A stretch of DNA of 64,000 bases, from positions 20,365,620-20,429,619 of the forward strand of contig JAZBQD010000021.1 in NCBI GenBank assembly GCA_036583965.1. The letters are read 5' to 3'. Of this stretch, positions 1 to 13,340 are shown in pieces; positions within the stretch are counted from its first letter, which is position 1, and each line of letters opens with the position of its first letter. The DNA comes from Prunella strophiata. Lineage: Eukaryota > Chordata > Aves > Passeriformes > Prunellidae. Position numbers and translations under genes: made by a program. The notes under the pieces were generated by a model. It worked only from the letters and a program-made list of their open reading frames with translations. It did no database searches and was not told the origin of the DNA.

Positions 1-1280
1 TAAATATATTTCTGTATTCAACATTTAAGCAGGAAGCAGATCAAAAACCAGACTCAAATGAGGTGTTTTTCATGAAAGCCATATGGGAACGCCGCTGTTG
101 GATCCCTGCAGCCACCCCCACCGGCCTCACTGCTGCCCAGGACCACAACTTGTTGGAGCAGCTGCACTGACTCAGGCAGCAGAGCCACGCCGGGCTCTGG
201 CCACGCTGCCAGGAGGGAGATCCACCCGACTGGGAAGGACTGGGGAGGACCAGGATCCACCCAGGCTGTTAGTCAGCCCTCAGCACTGCACGCAACGCTC
301 CGGTGGGTACAACTGACATTCAGACCACTGTAAAGCTGCTCTGCCTTGACAAAAATAATTTAAAAATGCATCACTACTGCCAGATGTGAAAAATTCCTCC
401 CGTCTGGTTTCCTGGAGGGAGCAGGAAGGGAGGCTGTGGGGACACCTCGCCCCACACGCGTCTGGGTCGCTCCTGCTCGGCTTCCAGTGGTACCTCTCGG
501 CAGGGAGCACCTCTCCATCTCTCCCAGACAAGGTGGCCCAAGCCCACGCAGGGAAACAGCACCACATCCTCATGAGGAAGAGCCCCTGGCAGGAGCCCGG
601 GCTCGGGAGCAGTTCGTGCCGTGCCGGTACGGCCGACGTGCGCCGGCACCGTGCTGAGCTGGCAGCCGGCCCCACTCATGTGCCTTTCCTGCAGCCTCTT
701 CCAGCTGCTCCTCAGGGGAGCCTGCTGGGACAGAGCCCTCCAGCCAGGAGAGCTCCAGCAGCCTCCTCCTCACCAGCGCTTCCCACAGAGCAGCCCCGGG
801 TCCGGGGATTCGGTGACCGCACCGTACCTGGAGGGTTCTGGTGGGACAGAGGTGCTTCAGAGACCACCAGGGCTCCCACTTCACCTGGAGCTGAGGATTT
901 GACCCTAATCCCATCCACACAGATGTCTGAAGGATCTCACTATGACAGACACACCTGCCCCACTGTACCTCAGCTCCCTGAAGCCAGAGGTGCTCCACTA
1001 CGCTCCCCAAGGAATATTTCCACAACACAGGATGATATTCCCCAAGCAGCTTTTCTAAAATCCATATTTGTATTCCCCGAGCAGTTTTTTGATGACACCT
1101 CTGCAACGTCTGGTGACCAGTTTGGATTTCTACACGATTTTCACAGCTATAATGATCTGTCATTTACAGATAACTCCACAGAAAGTTGTCTTTACATGTT
1201 GTTTCCTTTGGAGCTGTTGGTTCCTTGTCCCTCACAGCACTCAGAGTCTGAGGAACCAAATTGTTTGGGGAAGTTTCTTT
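1..1280. other. Unique sequence with a long open frame
   Basis: A plus-strand frame stays open from 386 to 1282 (298 codons from its ATG), while minus-strand frames of 131 and 197 codons overlap it. The predicted protein shows no domain I recognise, and its stop falls at the edge of a CR1 fragment. I do not call it a gene; see findings. Confidence 0.4.
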
Positions 1281-1510
1281 AACAGAATCCTAGAATAATT
1301 TGGGTCAGAAGGGACCTTAAAGCTCATCCAGTCCCACCCCTGCCATGGCAAGGACACCTTCCACTATGCCAGGTTGCTCTAAGCCCTGTCCAACCTGGCC
1401 TTGGGCACTGCCAGGGATCCAGGGGCAGCCACAGCTGCTCTGGGCACCTGTGCCAGGGCCTGCCCACCCTCAGAGCCAGGAATTCCTTCCCAATATTCAG
1501 CTCCTAAGTT
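1281..1510 (-). mobile_element. CR1 LINE fragment (5'-truncated)
   Basis: The plus strand shows the reverse complement of the CR1 3' end (AGAATAATTTGGGTCAGAAGG, about 1292) followed by the typical CATGGCAAGGACACCTTCCA and CCAGGGATCCAGGGGCAGCC blocks. Confidence 0.9.
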
Positions 1511-4500
1511 TGACCCCGTTATTAAGTGAAGACAGTGCCCATCAAGCCGAGCTGCTGTGACAAGTGACCTGTGCTCAGGGTTGGAAGATGCACCACAACA
1601 AGGTGAGGAAACAGAGCAAGTAAAAAAATAATAAAGGTAGAAGTCAAAGCTCATTTTCATAAATTTTCCCCATCCCTCCTCTCAGCAGCTGGAATTTACC
1701 CCCACAGCTGCCTGGGGGCTTCATGAAGGACAGATCTGGAACCCACCACTCAGTTTTTAAGTTTAAGAATCCTTCACCACCCCCCAGAAGACACAGAAGC
1801 TGCCTCTCAGAATAAAAGCACTTTCTATTAAACCACAAGCACATAACACTCCCCATCCATAAGAAAACACACAGCAACTTTTTCCTAGCATTACTCCCAA
1901 AGACCAGACAGGTCAGGAAGAGCCATCAGCAGAATTCACTCTTCTCAAAGGAGCTGTGGGTTGTGAGCCCTGCCCAGCTCTGCTGCACAGGGTGTGTGTC
2001 TTGCAGAGTATCTTTGGGCTAAAACACTGCTTTCATGTGTGAAATTTAACCACATTTACACCTTAAATACCATCCTTAGAAGCATCCAGACCAACCAGCT
2101 CCTTAGCACTCCCTCCCAGGGAGGTGGGACACCGGAACTGGTTGGGCTGGTTGCTATATAAAGTCTCAAGCACGCTGGGTTCTAGTTTTCATTAAAGATT
2201 AAGTCCGGTTCTGCAGAGGCTTAGGAAAAATACTGGAAGTCACCAGTCCTAATGACTCCTCAGGCTGTCAGTAGGAACTGAGTATTTTTCCTAGCGTGGG
2301 ACTAATGGACTCAGAAATTCCCAGTCTGATAATTCCTATGGGACACAGTAACAGCAGCATTTTGCACAGGGAACACACCTCCAGCTGCTTTCCCAAAGAT
2401 GCTCCCCTGCAGGCAGGAGCCTTGCAAAGTGCCAATGACACTTCCAAAGGCAGCTCCCCATCCTGCCTGCAATTTCTGGAAAATTCAAAAGGAGATGGAT
2501 GTAGGGTCAGCCTGGGGAGTCATCCAGAGTCTTCCACCAAGCATCAATAAATGCCAGATTTGGAAGGAGCAGGGAAAGGATGGAGCTCATGGAACCATGG
2601 AATGGTTTGGGTGGCAAGCGATGTCAAAGCTCACCCAGCCCCAGCTAGGATGGACACCTTCCACTAGCCCAGGCTGCTCCAAGCCCTGATCAATGTAGTC
2701 CTGGAGTTCTGGGGTTTGGAGCCTCCACACAAAGGGAAGAACTCCCAACATCCACCTTCCAGAGCTCCTTCCCACCCCTGAGTTACACCCTCTCCCACAG
2801 GACTCTGTTCTGAGATGGAACAACTTCCTTGTTTTTCAGCTCCCAGGAGGTTTCCCGGTGACACGCAGCTCCTGGTGAGACTGAAGATTATTTTCTGCCG
2901 AACCAGCTGACATTTGGAAAAGTTTAAATATCAAAATTTCCTCCTCTGTAAAAACTGAAAATAATACATACAGAACACATGACATATCACTGGCATTTCA
3001 CAGCTTGACTCAATCTCCAGTTTGCAGGCACACTCTTCAAACCCTCTCTAATTTAAAAAGATGCATCTAGACTCAAAAACATGGGAAGTGCCCATTGCTT
3101 CCTCATTGGAGCTGCATTAATACCTTCTGTGCTGAGATCTAAAGTCTGTCCTCCTTGGCAAATAATGCTGAGCTTAAACATGCTGTTAAAATCATTTTAC
3201 ATCAATTAAAATACATTAATTATAGCATTTCTAGACATCACTAATGCTACTTTTCCTGCCTGTACAAAAATGCAGTGGTGTTTAATTCATAAACTCAGCT
3301 CAGCACCAAGTACTGAGGTTCTCTAACCAGATTAGGAGCTGAAGACCCTAAAACAACATGGCCTCTGCATGGTCCAGTTATTCACAGATTTGAAATCTCA
3401 CAATCATTTATTTTTTAAATTCTGATTTAGTACATGTCTACTGAAAAAAAAAAAAAACCCAAAAAATGAAATCAAAACATTTGCCTTTGAAAGGAACATC
3501 CCTAATTACAATCACTGGTTTATATAGTTCAAATTTTACTATATTTCATTTATTATTTGTTGCTGTATCACTTTCTTAATATGCATCTGCTAAGGAAGAA
3601 ACATTCTGCTTCTAATGTTTCTAATTACCAATATATTTTTTTTAAAAAAAAGATTATTTTTTAAGTTAAATACTTAATTTATTTGAAAATAAATGTTTCT
3701 AGAGGTGCCTCAAGTGAAAAATTGTTTAACATGTGTTTTACAGCCTTTCTAAACTCTTTTTATGGTCCTGGAGCCTGGCCACATTTGTGGAAAAATGCAA
3801 TGTTTCGGCTTCAATTTGTCTGTAATTTCAGTGGGATGTTGCAAAATGCTTTAGGAGAGAACACAGCCAGAGTTTCAGCCAGTTTTTCAATTAATACTTG
3901 AAAAAAAAAAAAATATCCCTTTTTTAACAGCCACGGAACTCAACTTCCCTCATGCAAATCTCCTGCCTGAGGTCACTTCCCACTGACAAGGTTTCTTTTT
4001 GCACCTTTCCCTGATCCCAGTCGGGGTTCAGGTGATGGAACTGCAGATCCACAGCACAGGAGAACCTCCTGGAGGACCATCCCAAAGGATGGGGACAGGG
4101 ACCAGCAGGTGGTGGCACCCGAGGTGCCCCAATTTCAGACCCTGACTTCTTGCCTGCACAAACCACTCCTGCTGTTTGTTTAACACAGCCCACCTGCACT
4201 CCTCTGCAGCCACGTTGACTCCAAGCAGATCCCACCACCATCCCTGAGGAAAGGTCCATCATTTCCAGTACAACAGCTCTCCCTGGCCCGTGTGCCCACC
4301 CTTCTGCTTCCAGCTGCACCTCCCTGCTCTCCAGAGAGCTCCCGTTGAGCTGGAGGCTCTCCCACCACCAAAAGGGACACCAATATCTGGAGTAAGGCTG
4401 TTTTTTTAAGAGACAGGGTTTGAAGGGGTACATGGACAGCAGGAGGAACATCAGGAATGGAAGGAGCATGTTCAACAGGAGCTGGGAGGATGTGAGAGCT

Positions 4501-4844
4501 CCAGGACAGGCTGAGCAGAGGCTGCCCCAGACCCACGAGGTGCAGCACTTCCCCGAGCCCTGCTCTGGTATTTTTAGCCTGGTTTCCTGAGGAAATGAGG
4601 CCCTGGGCTGCAGCAGACCCTGCTCCCAGCACAGCCCGAGGAAGAGGAGGCTCAGCAGCCCGGGGAGACACCGGGCCCTGCGGGAAGGTGAGCCCAGTCA
4701 CTGCCCGGGCTGAGCCTGCCCTGCCAAAGCCAGGAGGGCTCTGGGGACAGGCAAGGAGAAGCACTGCAAGGGGGACTCCATTTCACACCACGAGCTCTGT
4801 GCTTGTGCTGGAACCAAGGCACCCAAACTCCTGGGGGATCAAGT
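1511..4844. other. Unique intronic sequence with one CR1 remnant
   Basis: AT-rich between about 3400 and 3700 with an A13 tract at 3445 and another near 3901. No exon, RNA gene or clear motif is visible apart from the CR1 remnant at 2591-2695. Confidence 0.6.
2591..2695 (-). mobile_element. CR1 LINE remnant, short
   Basis: Starts with two CATGGAAY 8-mers of the CR1 tail, then GGAATGGTTTGGGTGG, and continues through the ACACCTTCCACTAGCCCAGG block to about 2695, where similarity ends. Confidence 0.85.
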
Positions 4845-4972
4845 GACAGAAGGCTGGACAGGGCTTGGAGTAACCTGGTCCCAGTGGAAGGGGACCCTGC
4901 CCACAGCAGGGACAGAACTGGAATATCTTTAAAGTCTCTTCCCACCAAAACCACTTCATGATTCTGCAAAGT
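4845..4972 (+). mobile_element. CR1 LINE fragment, plus orientation
   Basis: Reads GGCTGGACAGGGCTTGGAG and ends in CTTCCCACCAAAACCACTTC then ATGATTCTG, the sense 3' end of CR1, somewhat diverged. One of only three plus-oriented copies. Confidence 0.8.
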
Positions 4973-7900
4973 GCTCAACCAGACACCTGCCCTACGCTGA
5001 GAGCATTTCTCCAGCTTCTCCCTCTCCCCCATTGAGAAGCCTCTGTGTCCTCACACCCTGGGGAGACCAGGGCAGGCTCTGGGTGACAAGACTCCTGCCC
5101 TGAGGCCACGTTTGCTCAGGTGTGGTGTCACCAGACCTGCAGCAGTGGGTGGCCGTGGGCTCTTCTGCCTCACCACCACCATCATCCCCGGGGCCACCGC
5201 AGCTGCAGATGGTCACAAGTGATTTACTGTCACTTTAAAGCTCACTGCAATCCCAAGTCAGCAGGCCAGGCCTAAAATGTGCTATGTCAGTGGTTTCTGT
5301 AGAATAACAGCACATCACTTCCTTGGGGAACTGTAAAAACTGACTCGCTCTCTACACAGAACCCTAAAAGCAAGAAATCACCACACAGAGCAAGATCTCA
5401 GATAACCTGTCACTATGGAAGAGTAAATGGGAGAAAGTCAGAAAAATTCAAGGGAAAAAACAAACCAAGAAATGATCAGGAGAGTCTCTGAGCCAGAGAC
5501 CCAAAGGGTCACCTTTGCCAGAGCTCAGATGTGGTACTTGAGACAAAACATTCTGTAATGTGGTTATGCTCTGAAGCATTGAAATGCTATTTAAAAACAA
5601 TAAAACACTGACTAGGAGGAAAATGTAAGGTGAGACTGAAGGATTTGGAAATGGAGAGCATTCTCTGCAGTCCCTGGTGGGTGAGCAGGCAGGGAGGGAC
5701 AGAACACCCAGAGCCCAGCCAGCTCCTCTCCAACCCCTGCTCACCCTACAATCAGCTGAAATGAACAGCAGCAAAAATTCCTCCTGCCCTACCTGAAAAT
5801 ATAAGTCTTTCTGAGAAGGTGTTCCTACCTCCAGATCCACCCTGCAATATCTGCATGAATTAAACATACAGATGTGCACTCAGCTCCTGCCAGGAAGGAA
5901 CTGGGACATCCCAGGTGCACGTCAGCCCCTTTTGGGGTAACCTCATCTACTGGCTCAGAGGAAAACCCTCACAGTCTTAGAAGATACTCAAACTTTGGTT
6001 CTTCACCCTGAAAACTGCTTACAAACAGGTACTTTAATTATTAGGGAAATGATCTCACATTCCCAGCGCTGGCTGGTTGGTCCTGTCAAATAAATTCCAT
6101 CTCAAACTGACTGTCAGTGACATTTTCCACATTTTCCATCCTCCCCCTTGGCCTCCCTCTGCCACCATCCCCCTGAATGTCAAATCAACCCTTTCCCAGG
6201 TTTTCAAGCCCTACCACAGCTTGTTTATGATCCCAGGTTCTTGCTCAAATTAAGATACAAATAGGACTTCCACTACATGCTGCAGTTCTGCAGCTCACAG
6301 AGAGCTTCAATTAAAATAGTAAGTTTTTAAATACCAAATGAAATGCAAAATTAAGTGGACAAAGCCATGAAGAACAAACCAACCATCTAACATAGAAAAC
6401 CCTGGAAAACAGTACAGAACAATACTGTACTACTTAAAAAAAAACTTCCAGAGCTTTCTGTGGAAGGAGGAATCACCATTATCAGCCCAAGGAAGAAATG
6501 AGAAACTCGTTGTCCCCAGCTTGGGAGGGGAAGGGGGACAGTATCTGGATGTGACCTCAGCGTGCTCCTGGCTGGGAGCTGATAGAGAACTGTCCTTGGC
6601 AAAGGGAAATTCCGTTACCCAGCACAAGGGAAGGGCCAGGGAGCCCAGCTGGTATCTGTGCTCAAATAAAACCAGTCGTTACCCCAACATAAAATCACTC
6701 AGTGAAGGGACACCACTGTCACTATCGCCACACCAGCACCAAACCGACGGGCAGAGCCCCAACGCCCCGAAACAGGGCTGGGCTCCCAGCAACCCCCAAA
6801 AATACTTGGAAAGAGAATCCAAAATACAAGGCAGGGCACACATCCTGTTTTTCTGGAGCTATACAGTTTCTCAAGTGTTATAAAAATGATTTGCCACTGA
6901 ACGAGCCAAATGTATTGGAAAGATAGAAGCAGCGCCTGGGGTGGAAAGAAGGTGTTTTTAGCACGCTCGGGCCAATTAAGATCTCGAAGGTTTCCAAGCA
7001 CTCCCCTCCTCTTAACCCAACAGAAGGAAACTGAGTTTAGCAACTTATTTAGGGTTTCATTTGCTAATTTGCAAAAACAAGGAGAAATCTTCCCCTGCTC
7101 TCCAGCATCTTGTTGGGGAAGCTCCTGCCAACACGCGAGCGTCGCTGCCAACAGCTCAACCCGGCGTGACCCAAAGTTCTCCCGGCGGTGCCGGCGCGCG
7201 GCTGCGCGAACGCGGGAGGGAGCAGGGCTGCAGAGACAGCCCGGGGGGGTTATCAGAACCCTGACATCACAGCTGCTGCAGAACGAACCCAGCAAAAAAA
7301 CACCCCGCTCTGAGCCAAGTCTAAACCAATAAGCCAAGCTTAAAGCAGTCAGGGCTCAGGTAACGGAACGGCGACCCCGTGGTTCGCGCTCGAAAGAAGA
7401 GAGCTGCTCATGTGCTGCAGAGCTACAACCAATGAAGCCTTTGGGAAAGCAAAGTTTTCCTCTTTCCCCTCCACACAACTCAAAATGCTACTTTGAGATG
7501 ACTGTTCTCGGTTTTACACTGATGAGAGCTAGGTCAGAGCCAGCCTTGGAAACTTTTACTCAGCAGCAGCTTTAGAAACCATAAATTATCTTTAGACTAA
7601 GTTTACACGCTCCCCCCACAGTGGGACTGCCAGCTCCAGTTCTCAAGGCTCCTCTTCAGACACCACAAAAACTCTCCAAAGACCAGCCCAACCTTCACCC
7701 AAGCACGGCAGGGCTGAGAGATAATCCAAAATCACCCTTGCTAAGACACGCACCAGACTAAGGCTGAATTCAAGACTGAGCTTTAGCACTTTCAACCCTA
7801 GGCAGGGCCAAAGCTGCAAAAGCCAGAGGGGAGCACAAACACCTTGAGTTGCATCACTAGGAGATTCACTTCCACTGGCATGAGGAAAAAAATCAAGCAC

Positions 7901-10068
7901 AAATCAAGCAAAGCTGGCTATTTGTGGGCTAAGCCCTAACAGTTAAAATTAAGATGACTTCTTCAAAAAACTTTGGTTTTAACTGTTTTTGAACAAAGCC
8001 AAAAAAGGTAATCAGAAGTGTTTTACTAGCTAAGGTGTTTCTTCCCTCTCTCTCCTCAGGTCTATCACAGAGACTCAGCAGAAACTTCAGTTCCCTAAAT
8101 TTCAGATACAAAACTTGAGAAGAAAACCAGCAGACCCATTCCCCTGGAATGAGCATGTTCACGCTGGGAGGTTTGTGGAACACAGAGCCCTAATCCAGGC
8201 CTGCAGCTTCACACCCTCAGTCACAGAACAGAGCAGGATGCTGTCAAAAAGGAAAGCAACAGGGGAAACACAATAATTTAAAATGATAATGTCTGAGGAT
8301 AAAGGAAGAACCCCAATATTTTCATGGACTGGACACTGCTTTGGACAATCCTCTCCAGCACCCATTGACAGCAGTTCTTTGTGCCATGGGGGCAGATTTC
8401 CCAAACCCAAACGTTCTGGGACAGGCAGCCCTGGCACTGCTGGATGGGGTCTGACACTGAGGATGAGCCTGCACGGGGAGCAGGGCTGGCCCTTCCCAGT
8501 GCCATCCCTGTGCTCCAGGGTGGAGCAGGAGCCACAGCTGCCTCTGCCTCCAAGAGCAGGAACACAAGAGGGAACAGGGGCATGGCTGGCTCCAGCGAGT
8601 TTCAGGCAGCCTCTCGAGCATGGCAGCGTTTGGGGACAATTCCAGCAGCAAGGCAGATGTTGACTCAGGAGCTGTCACTCATGGGCTGAAGTGAGAACAT
8701 CTGCCACTCTCCTCTCCAAGCGAGCTACTCACAGCAAGAAAATTCTGCACAGAAACCAAAAGTCTCAAATAATCTCTCCAGGGCCATGGGGGATAAAGCA
8801 GGGCATGGAGGTTTTGGGGATGGCTGGAGAGGTGAGTGGCACCTGTGAGGGCTCCAACAACACAGGTACCATTGCCCTCATGTTCAGCCCTGAGTCGACA
8901 GGACAGCCTGGAGTGTATTTAAGCTGAACACAAACCCTCAAACGATGCTGGGATCAGAAATTAATGTAAGGTAAGGGAAAATCTTCCAGACAGGGATTAG
9001 CTGAGAAACCCCTGCTGGGAACTGGAGTGAGTGCCAAATTGTGACAGGAAAGATTAATACTTCCAGAGGCATTACCACTACAAAACATCTGAGGGAAGAA
9101 TGTTTTCTAGAATGTTTCCTCCTTCAGAGAGAGGGTTGTTACCTGCCACTGCCTGGAAAAACTCCTGCCCAGGTATTTCTAATGCACATTCCAGCACAGG
9201 GCAATGGATTTCTCCTATGCCATAGATCACTGCTGGGCAAAAATTAAGATAGCCTAAAGTCCAGAATGTTCCAGAAGTTTCTCCAGCTGGTCTCTGCACA
9301 CTGATGACACCTTCATTGCTCAACTTCCAAACTCCAACAAATCCCCTTCAGGCAGGAGTCTCAGCAACACCAAGTAGGATCTGTAAACTTTATTATCTAA
9401 GGAAAATGTCTGAAGAAAAGCCCTCAGAACATTCTTTCTGCCCATTGTCAGAAAATTCAAGCCCTCGGCCACATCCCGTGTTCTCATTTTCTTGCACACT
9501 CTTTCATATCTGGTTTTGGCACTGCCCCTACAAGGGCTTTGACTGTGGATCTGTCCACACATTCCAGCAATAAATGACACTAACTGGAGTCATTCTTTAA
9601 AATATCTGTCAAATATAATTCTTTCAGTGTTTCGATTCTCACTGACTTGCCCCCACAGAGCTTGGATGAAGTCATAAATTATATGTTCTGCCACTCAATT
9701 TTCCCTGATTGTTTGGTAGAACCTCTCCACTAATACCCAGTGATCACCAGCTACCTCGTGGCTTAAGTGGTTTCCAATCATGAAAGATTTATCCAGTGTG
9801 ACTTCCAGTCAATCACAGAGACACTGAAATGGCTATCAGGCTCTCTCCTCGAGACCACAGGCGAGCACACAGACTCCAGAGAGGAGGGAAGGCAGATCAA
9901 AGTGCTGACTCCAGACACCCAAAATTCAGAGAAGCTCCAACAGCTGCATATGAAAAACATCTCTGTGAGGGAGGCAAAAGTCCTGGCTCTGAAGAGCCCT
10001 GGGTCACAGCACGTGCAGGGAGCCCTCCCAAAGACCCAGCACATTCAGGGAAGAGCTGTTTCCTGGGG
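4973..10068. other. Unique intronic sequence with a small CpG patch
   Basis: The only marked feature is a CpG-dense patch at 7130-7260. ORFs of up to 212 codons (6699-7337, minus) cross it but show no domain I recognise. Confidence 0.55.
7130..7260. promoter_or_regulatory. Isolated CpG-dense patch, possible regulatory element
   Basis: About 130 bp with more than a dozen CpGs, including GGTGCCGGCGCGCGGCTGCG, in an otherwise CpG-poor intron. It could be a minor promoter, an enhancer, or an unmethylated remnant. Confidence 0.35.
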
Positions 10069-10300
10069 AGACACAGAATTCACAGATCACTGAGGTTGGA
10101 AAAGAACCCCAGGCCCATTGAGTTCAACCTGTGACTGATCCCCACCTTGACACCAGCCCAGAGCACTTGAGTGTCACATCCAGCCACTCCTTGGACACTT
10201 CCAGGGATCCAGGGGCAGCCACAGCTTCTCTGGGCACCCTGTGCCAGGGCCTCACCACCTCACAGGGAAGGATTTCTCCCCAATATCCCACCTAAATCAA
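10069..10300 (-). mobile_element. CR1 LINE fragment, older subfamily
   Basis: CACAGATCACTGAGGTTGGAAAAG followed by the CCCATTGAGTTCAACC block is a variant CR1 tail. It then joins the CCAGGGATCCAGGGGCAGCC segment and ends near the CAATATCCCACCTAA stretch. Confidence 0.85.
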
Positions 10301-12352
10301 TCCCCCTTCAGCACAAAACCACTCCCCCTTCTCCTGGCAGTGCTTGCTCTCTCTGTCCCTTGCTCAGATGTATCACCCAGCTTAAAATTCCCTGAAACTC
10401 AGCAGCCAGCACTCCAAGAGATGACTGGGATGGAACAGCAAATACCACCTGCAATCAGAGCGCACAGGAGGTGACACAGCAGGTGACACCAGTGCCAAGT
10501 GGGCATGCCAGGACAGTGCCCACACACAGAGCTCTGCTGCCCAGGGCTGTTTGACTGCAGTGCAACACAGCAGCTTCCCAGAGCCTGTGAGTGCAGATCA
10601 CGGCAGAGCTACGGGGAATTAATTGCTCCAGAACGAAAACTAGAAGAGTAAGCACAATTTATTTTGCCACATTCTTAAAATGAAATAAGAAAACATTTAA
10701 ACACTACAGCTTATTTAGATAATACACACTGGAAGACATCTTTTACCGCTGGCAGCTTGAAAGAAAAGAACATAATTACAATTCCAAGCATGAAATGAGC
10801 TCTCTTCCACACATGCCTGAACCAAGGCTGACTGTTTCAGCAGCTGTAGTGAATCAAAGCCGGCAGAATTCAACAGAAAGGCCTGAGAAGCAGCAGCTCT
10901 CTGTGCCTTTAACCTGTAATTGAATGGCACCTGGATCCGGCAGGGCTGCTGAGGTTTTAGCAGTTGCAGATGTGCAGCTGATGTGGTGCAGGAGCATTTG
11001 ATCTCCCTGGAATGTGGGACCCTGAACAATGCATCTGTGTGCTGGCCCACCACACGGCCGGGTGTGGGCCCGGGGGACACATAAAAGCCAACATTATACT
11101 GCAAGGGAAAAGAAAAAAGCCCCAGCGTGAGCTTGACTGTTGTTTAACTAAGAGAAAAACAATAGCAGCTTTGGTGGAAGTGTGTGCCAGAATGACCAGT
11201 GGCCACTTCCAGAGACATTCTTTGTTCAAGTGCTTCCACACTCGCTCGCTCACTGGCACCCAAAATCACAAAGGTACCGAAGGGGCGGCGAAACCCAAAC
11301 CCTTGGCAACATCTGCACCTCCTGCTCCTCACATGAACACTTCAAACAGCTCCAAACTGCAGCTCTGGGCATTGATACACACTGGACCAAGGCTGGAGCC
11401 TGCCCATTGGGAAGCAGCAGTGTGACACGATGGCCACTCGTCACAGACCCCATCACTTCCCCCACAGGCTGCAAATCCTCACCCTGCACCAGGACAAACC
11501 ACCCCAGCTCCCATAACCCCTCCTGCAAACCCGAGCTGAACTGCACTCCCAGCCCTGGGAAAGCCCCAGGCTCAGGTGCTGTGTCCCCAGAGGGGCTGAG
11601 CTCCAGGGACAGCCAGAATCTCTGGCCTGGCCACCAGCACCCCACGCACACAGTGACAGATCTGGGTGTCCCTGCAGCCAGGGCAGTGACACCACACAGG
11701 GCTGAGAACGGCAGAAAAACAAACAACATGGCAGCTGATGTTGTGAGACACACAGAACTCCAGCCTGAGCCTGCCTTGGAACAGGGCTTTCCACAAGAAC
11801 TGGATTCTCCTGCAAGGAGGAGCTGGGAGAGCTGCTGCCAGGATTCTGCTGGGGAACCAGGGGAAGCCCATCCCGGAGGTTTGTCAAGTTATCTGTGAAG
11901 TCATCCTGACCTCCAGAATCACCCCTTGCAGGTACAAAACCATGAGCACTGCTCTCAGAGAAGTGTTCCTACCATGACCAAGAAAAAGACAAACTATCAC
12001 TCTCCAGCTGAAAGAAGTGGACATTTGCCTTTCCCCTCTACACAGATAATTCCATAGGACACAGGCAGCACCACAGGGATAGGTACAGCCTTCTGCTGGC
12101 TGCTTACAAGGTAAAAGAGAAGCAATTCAAATAAAGAAAGAGGTTTAGGTCACTTTTTTATCACCTCAGCTGAATTAAAATGCAATATGGAAATTGCAGT
12201 AATTTCCATCTGCAACTTTAGCTACTCCATTAAGCTTCAGATAGAAAGTTTAAAAATAGGAATGGCTACAATAAACTAAAAATCAGCAAATCTGACATAA
12301 AACCACCAAAATTACAAATATCTATATAAAATCACACAAATGTTAGTGCATG

Positions 12353-12379
12353 TTATATATATATATATATATATATATT
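12353..12379. repeat. (TA)n microsatellite, about 13 units
   Basis: An uninterrupted run of alternating T and A between TTAGTGCATG and TACATATTCTG. Confidence 0.95.
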
Positions 12380-13315
12380 ACATATTCTGCCTGCAATCAT
12401 CCCTGCTACAGTGATCTTTCCTTCCCCGTTTTTCAACCCCAAAAGGATTACCATTTCTTTCCAGACAAGAACTACTGCCAACATTCTGGAGGGCTGAAGT
12501 CCAAACCACACATAGTTCAACAACAGCAGAGTTGAACAAAAAGGAAAACTGGAGCTTTTTTTTTATTTTAATTATACCTTGTGAAAGTATGGCTGAGCAG
12601 GGGGAAAAAGTAGTCCAAGTCATTGATTAATTCCAGAGTAATGAAGAAAGTTCATGGCACACTGCAATATATATTTTACAAAGTTCATCGGATTTATCAC
12701 CAGCTTTTAATGGCTAAACTGGAGGTGGCTCTCCAGGAAAACTCCCACTGCTTGAAGTCTCACACTGGAATGGCTGGGAGTCCCCAAATTAATAATTTTA
12801 CAGGCAAGGGTTTCATAACTGGGTCAAGGCAGGGGGATGACGGTATAAATTCTTCCTCACCCAGCAGAAAAAAAGCCAGAATCAAGCTCCTTTCCCAGGG
12901 ATCCCCAAGGTTTTAACAGGGACAAAAATTCCAACTTTGCAAAATTGCAAAATCCAGCCTCTTTCAACACCTTGGAATTGAAGCCGTGCCAGGAGCGTGT
13001 CTGGAATTCTGAACCCACTTTCCCCTGAGCTGGCAGCATCAGGAACGGGAGGTTTGCAGGACAAAAACATCTAAATCTGCATCAAGGGGTAAAGCCATGA
13101 AGAATCCCAGGAGAAAAAAAAAGACTGAAAAAGAGCAACTGGGAACTAGGGCTACTCCAAGGTACCTGATGGATCCTTAATGCTGAACATTCCAGTGTTA
13201 AAGCCATGAACACTTATGGTTTTAACACAAACTGTCTCACTCCTCTGCCCAGGACACTCTGTCCTCCTTGTTTATATCCAAGAGCTGTTCCAAAGAAATG
13301 TATTAAGGACTAGGG

Positions 13316-13340
13316 AAAAAAAAAAAAAAAAAAAAAAAAA
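13316..13340. repeat. A25 homopolymer
   Basis: 25 consecutive A. The preceding 200 bp does not resemble a known retrotransposed gene, so I see no support for a processed pseudogene. Confidence 0.95.

Noticed and set aside
6699..7337. 212-codon minus-strand frame across the CpG patch
   Set aside because: The open stretch is partly explained by the CpG patch and by chance; no family resemblance.
11182..11898. 238-codon plus-strand frame
   Set aside because: No domain, low-complexity Ser/Pro/Thr content, competing frames on the other strand and no promoter or splice context.
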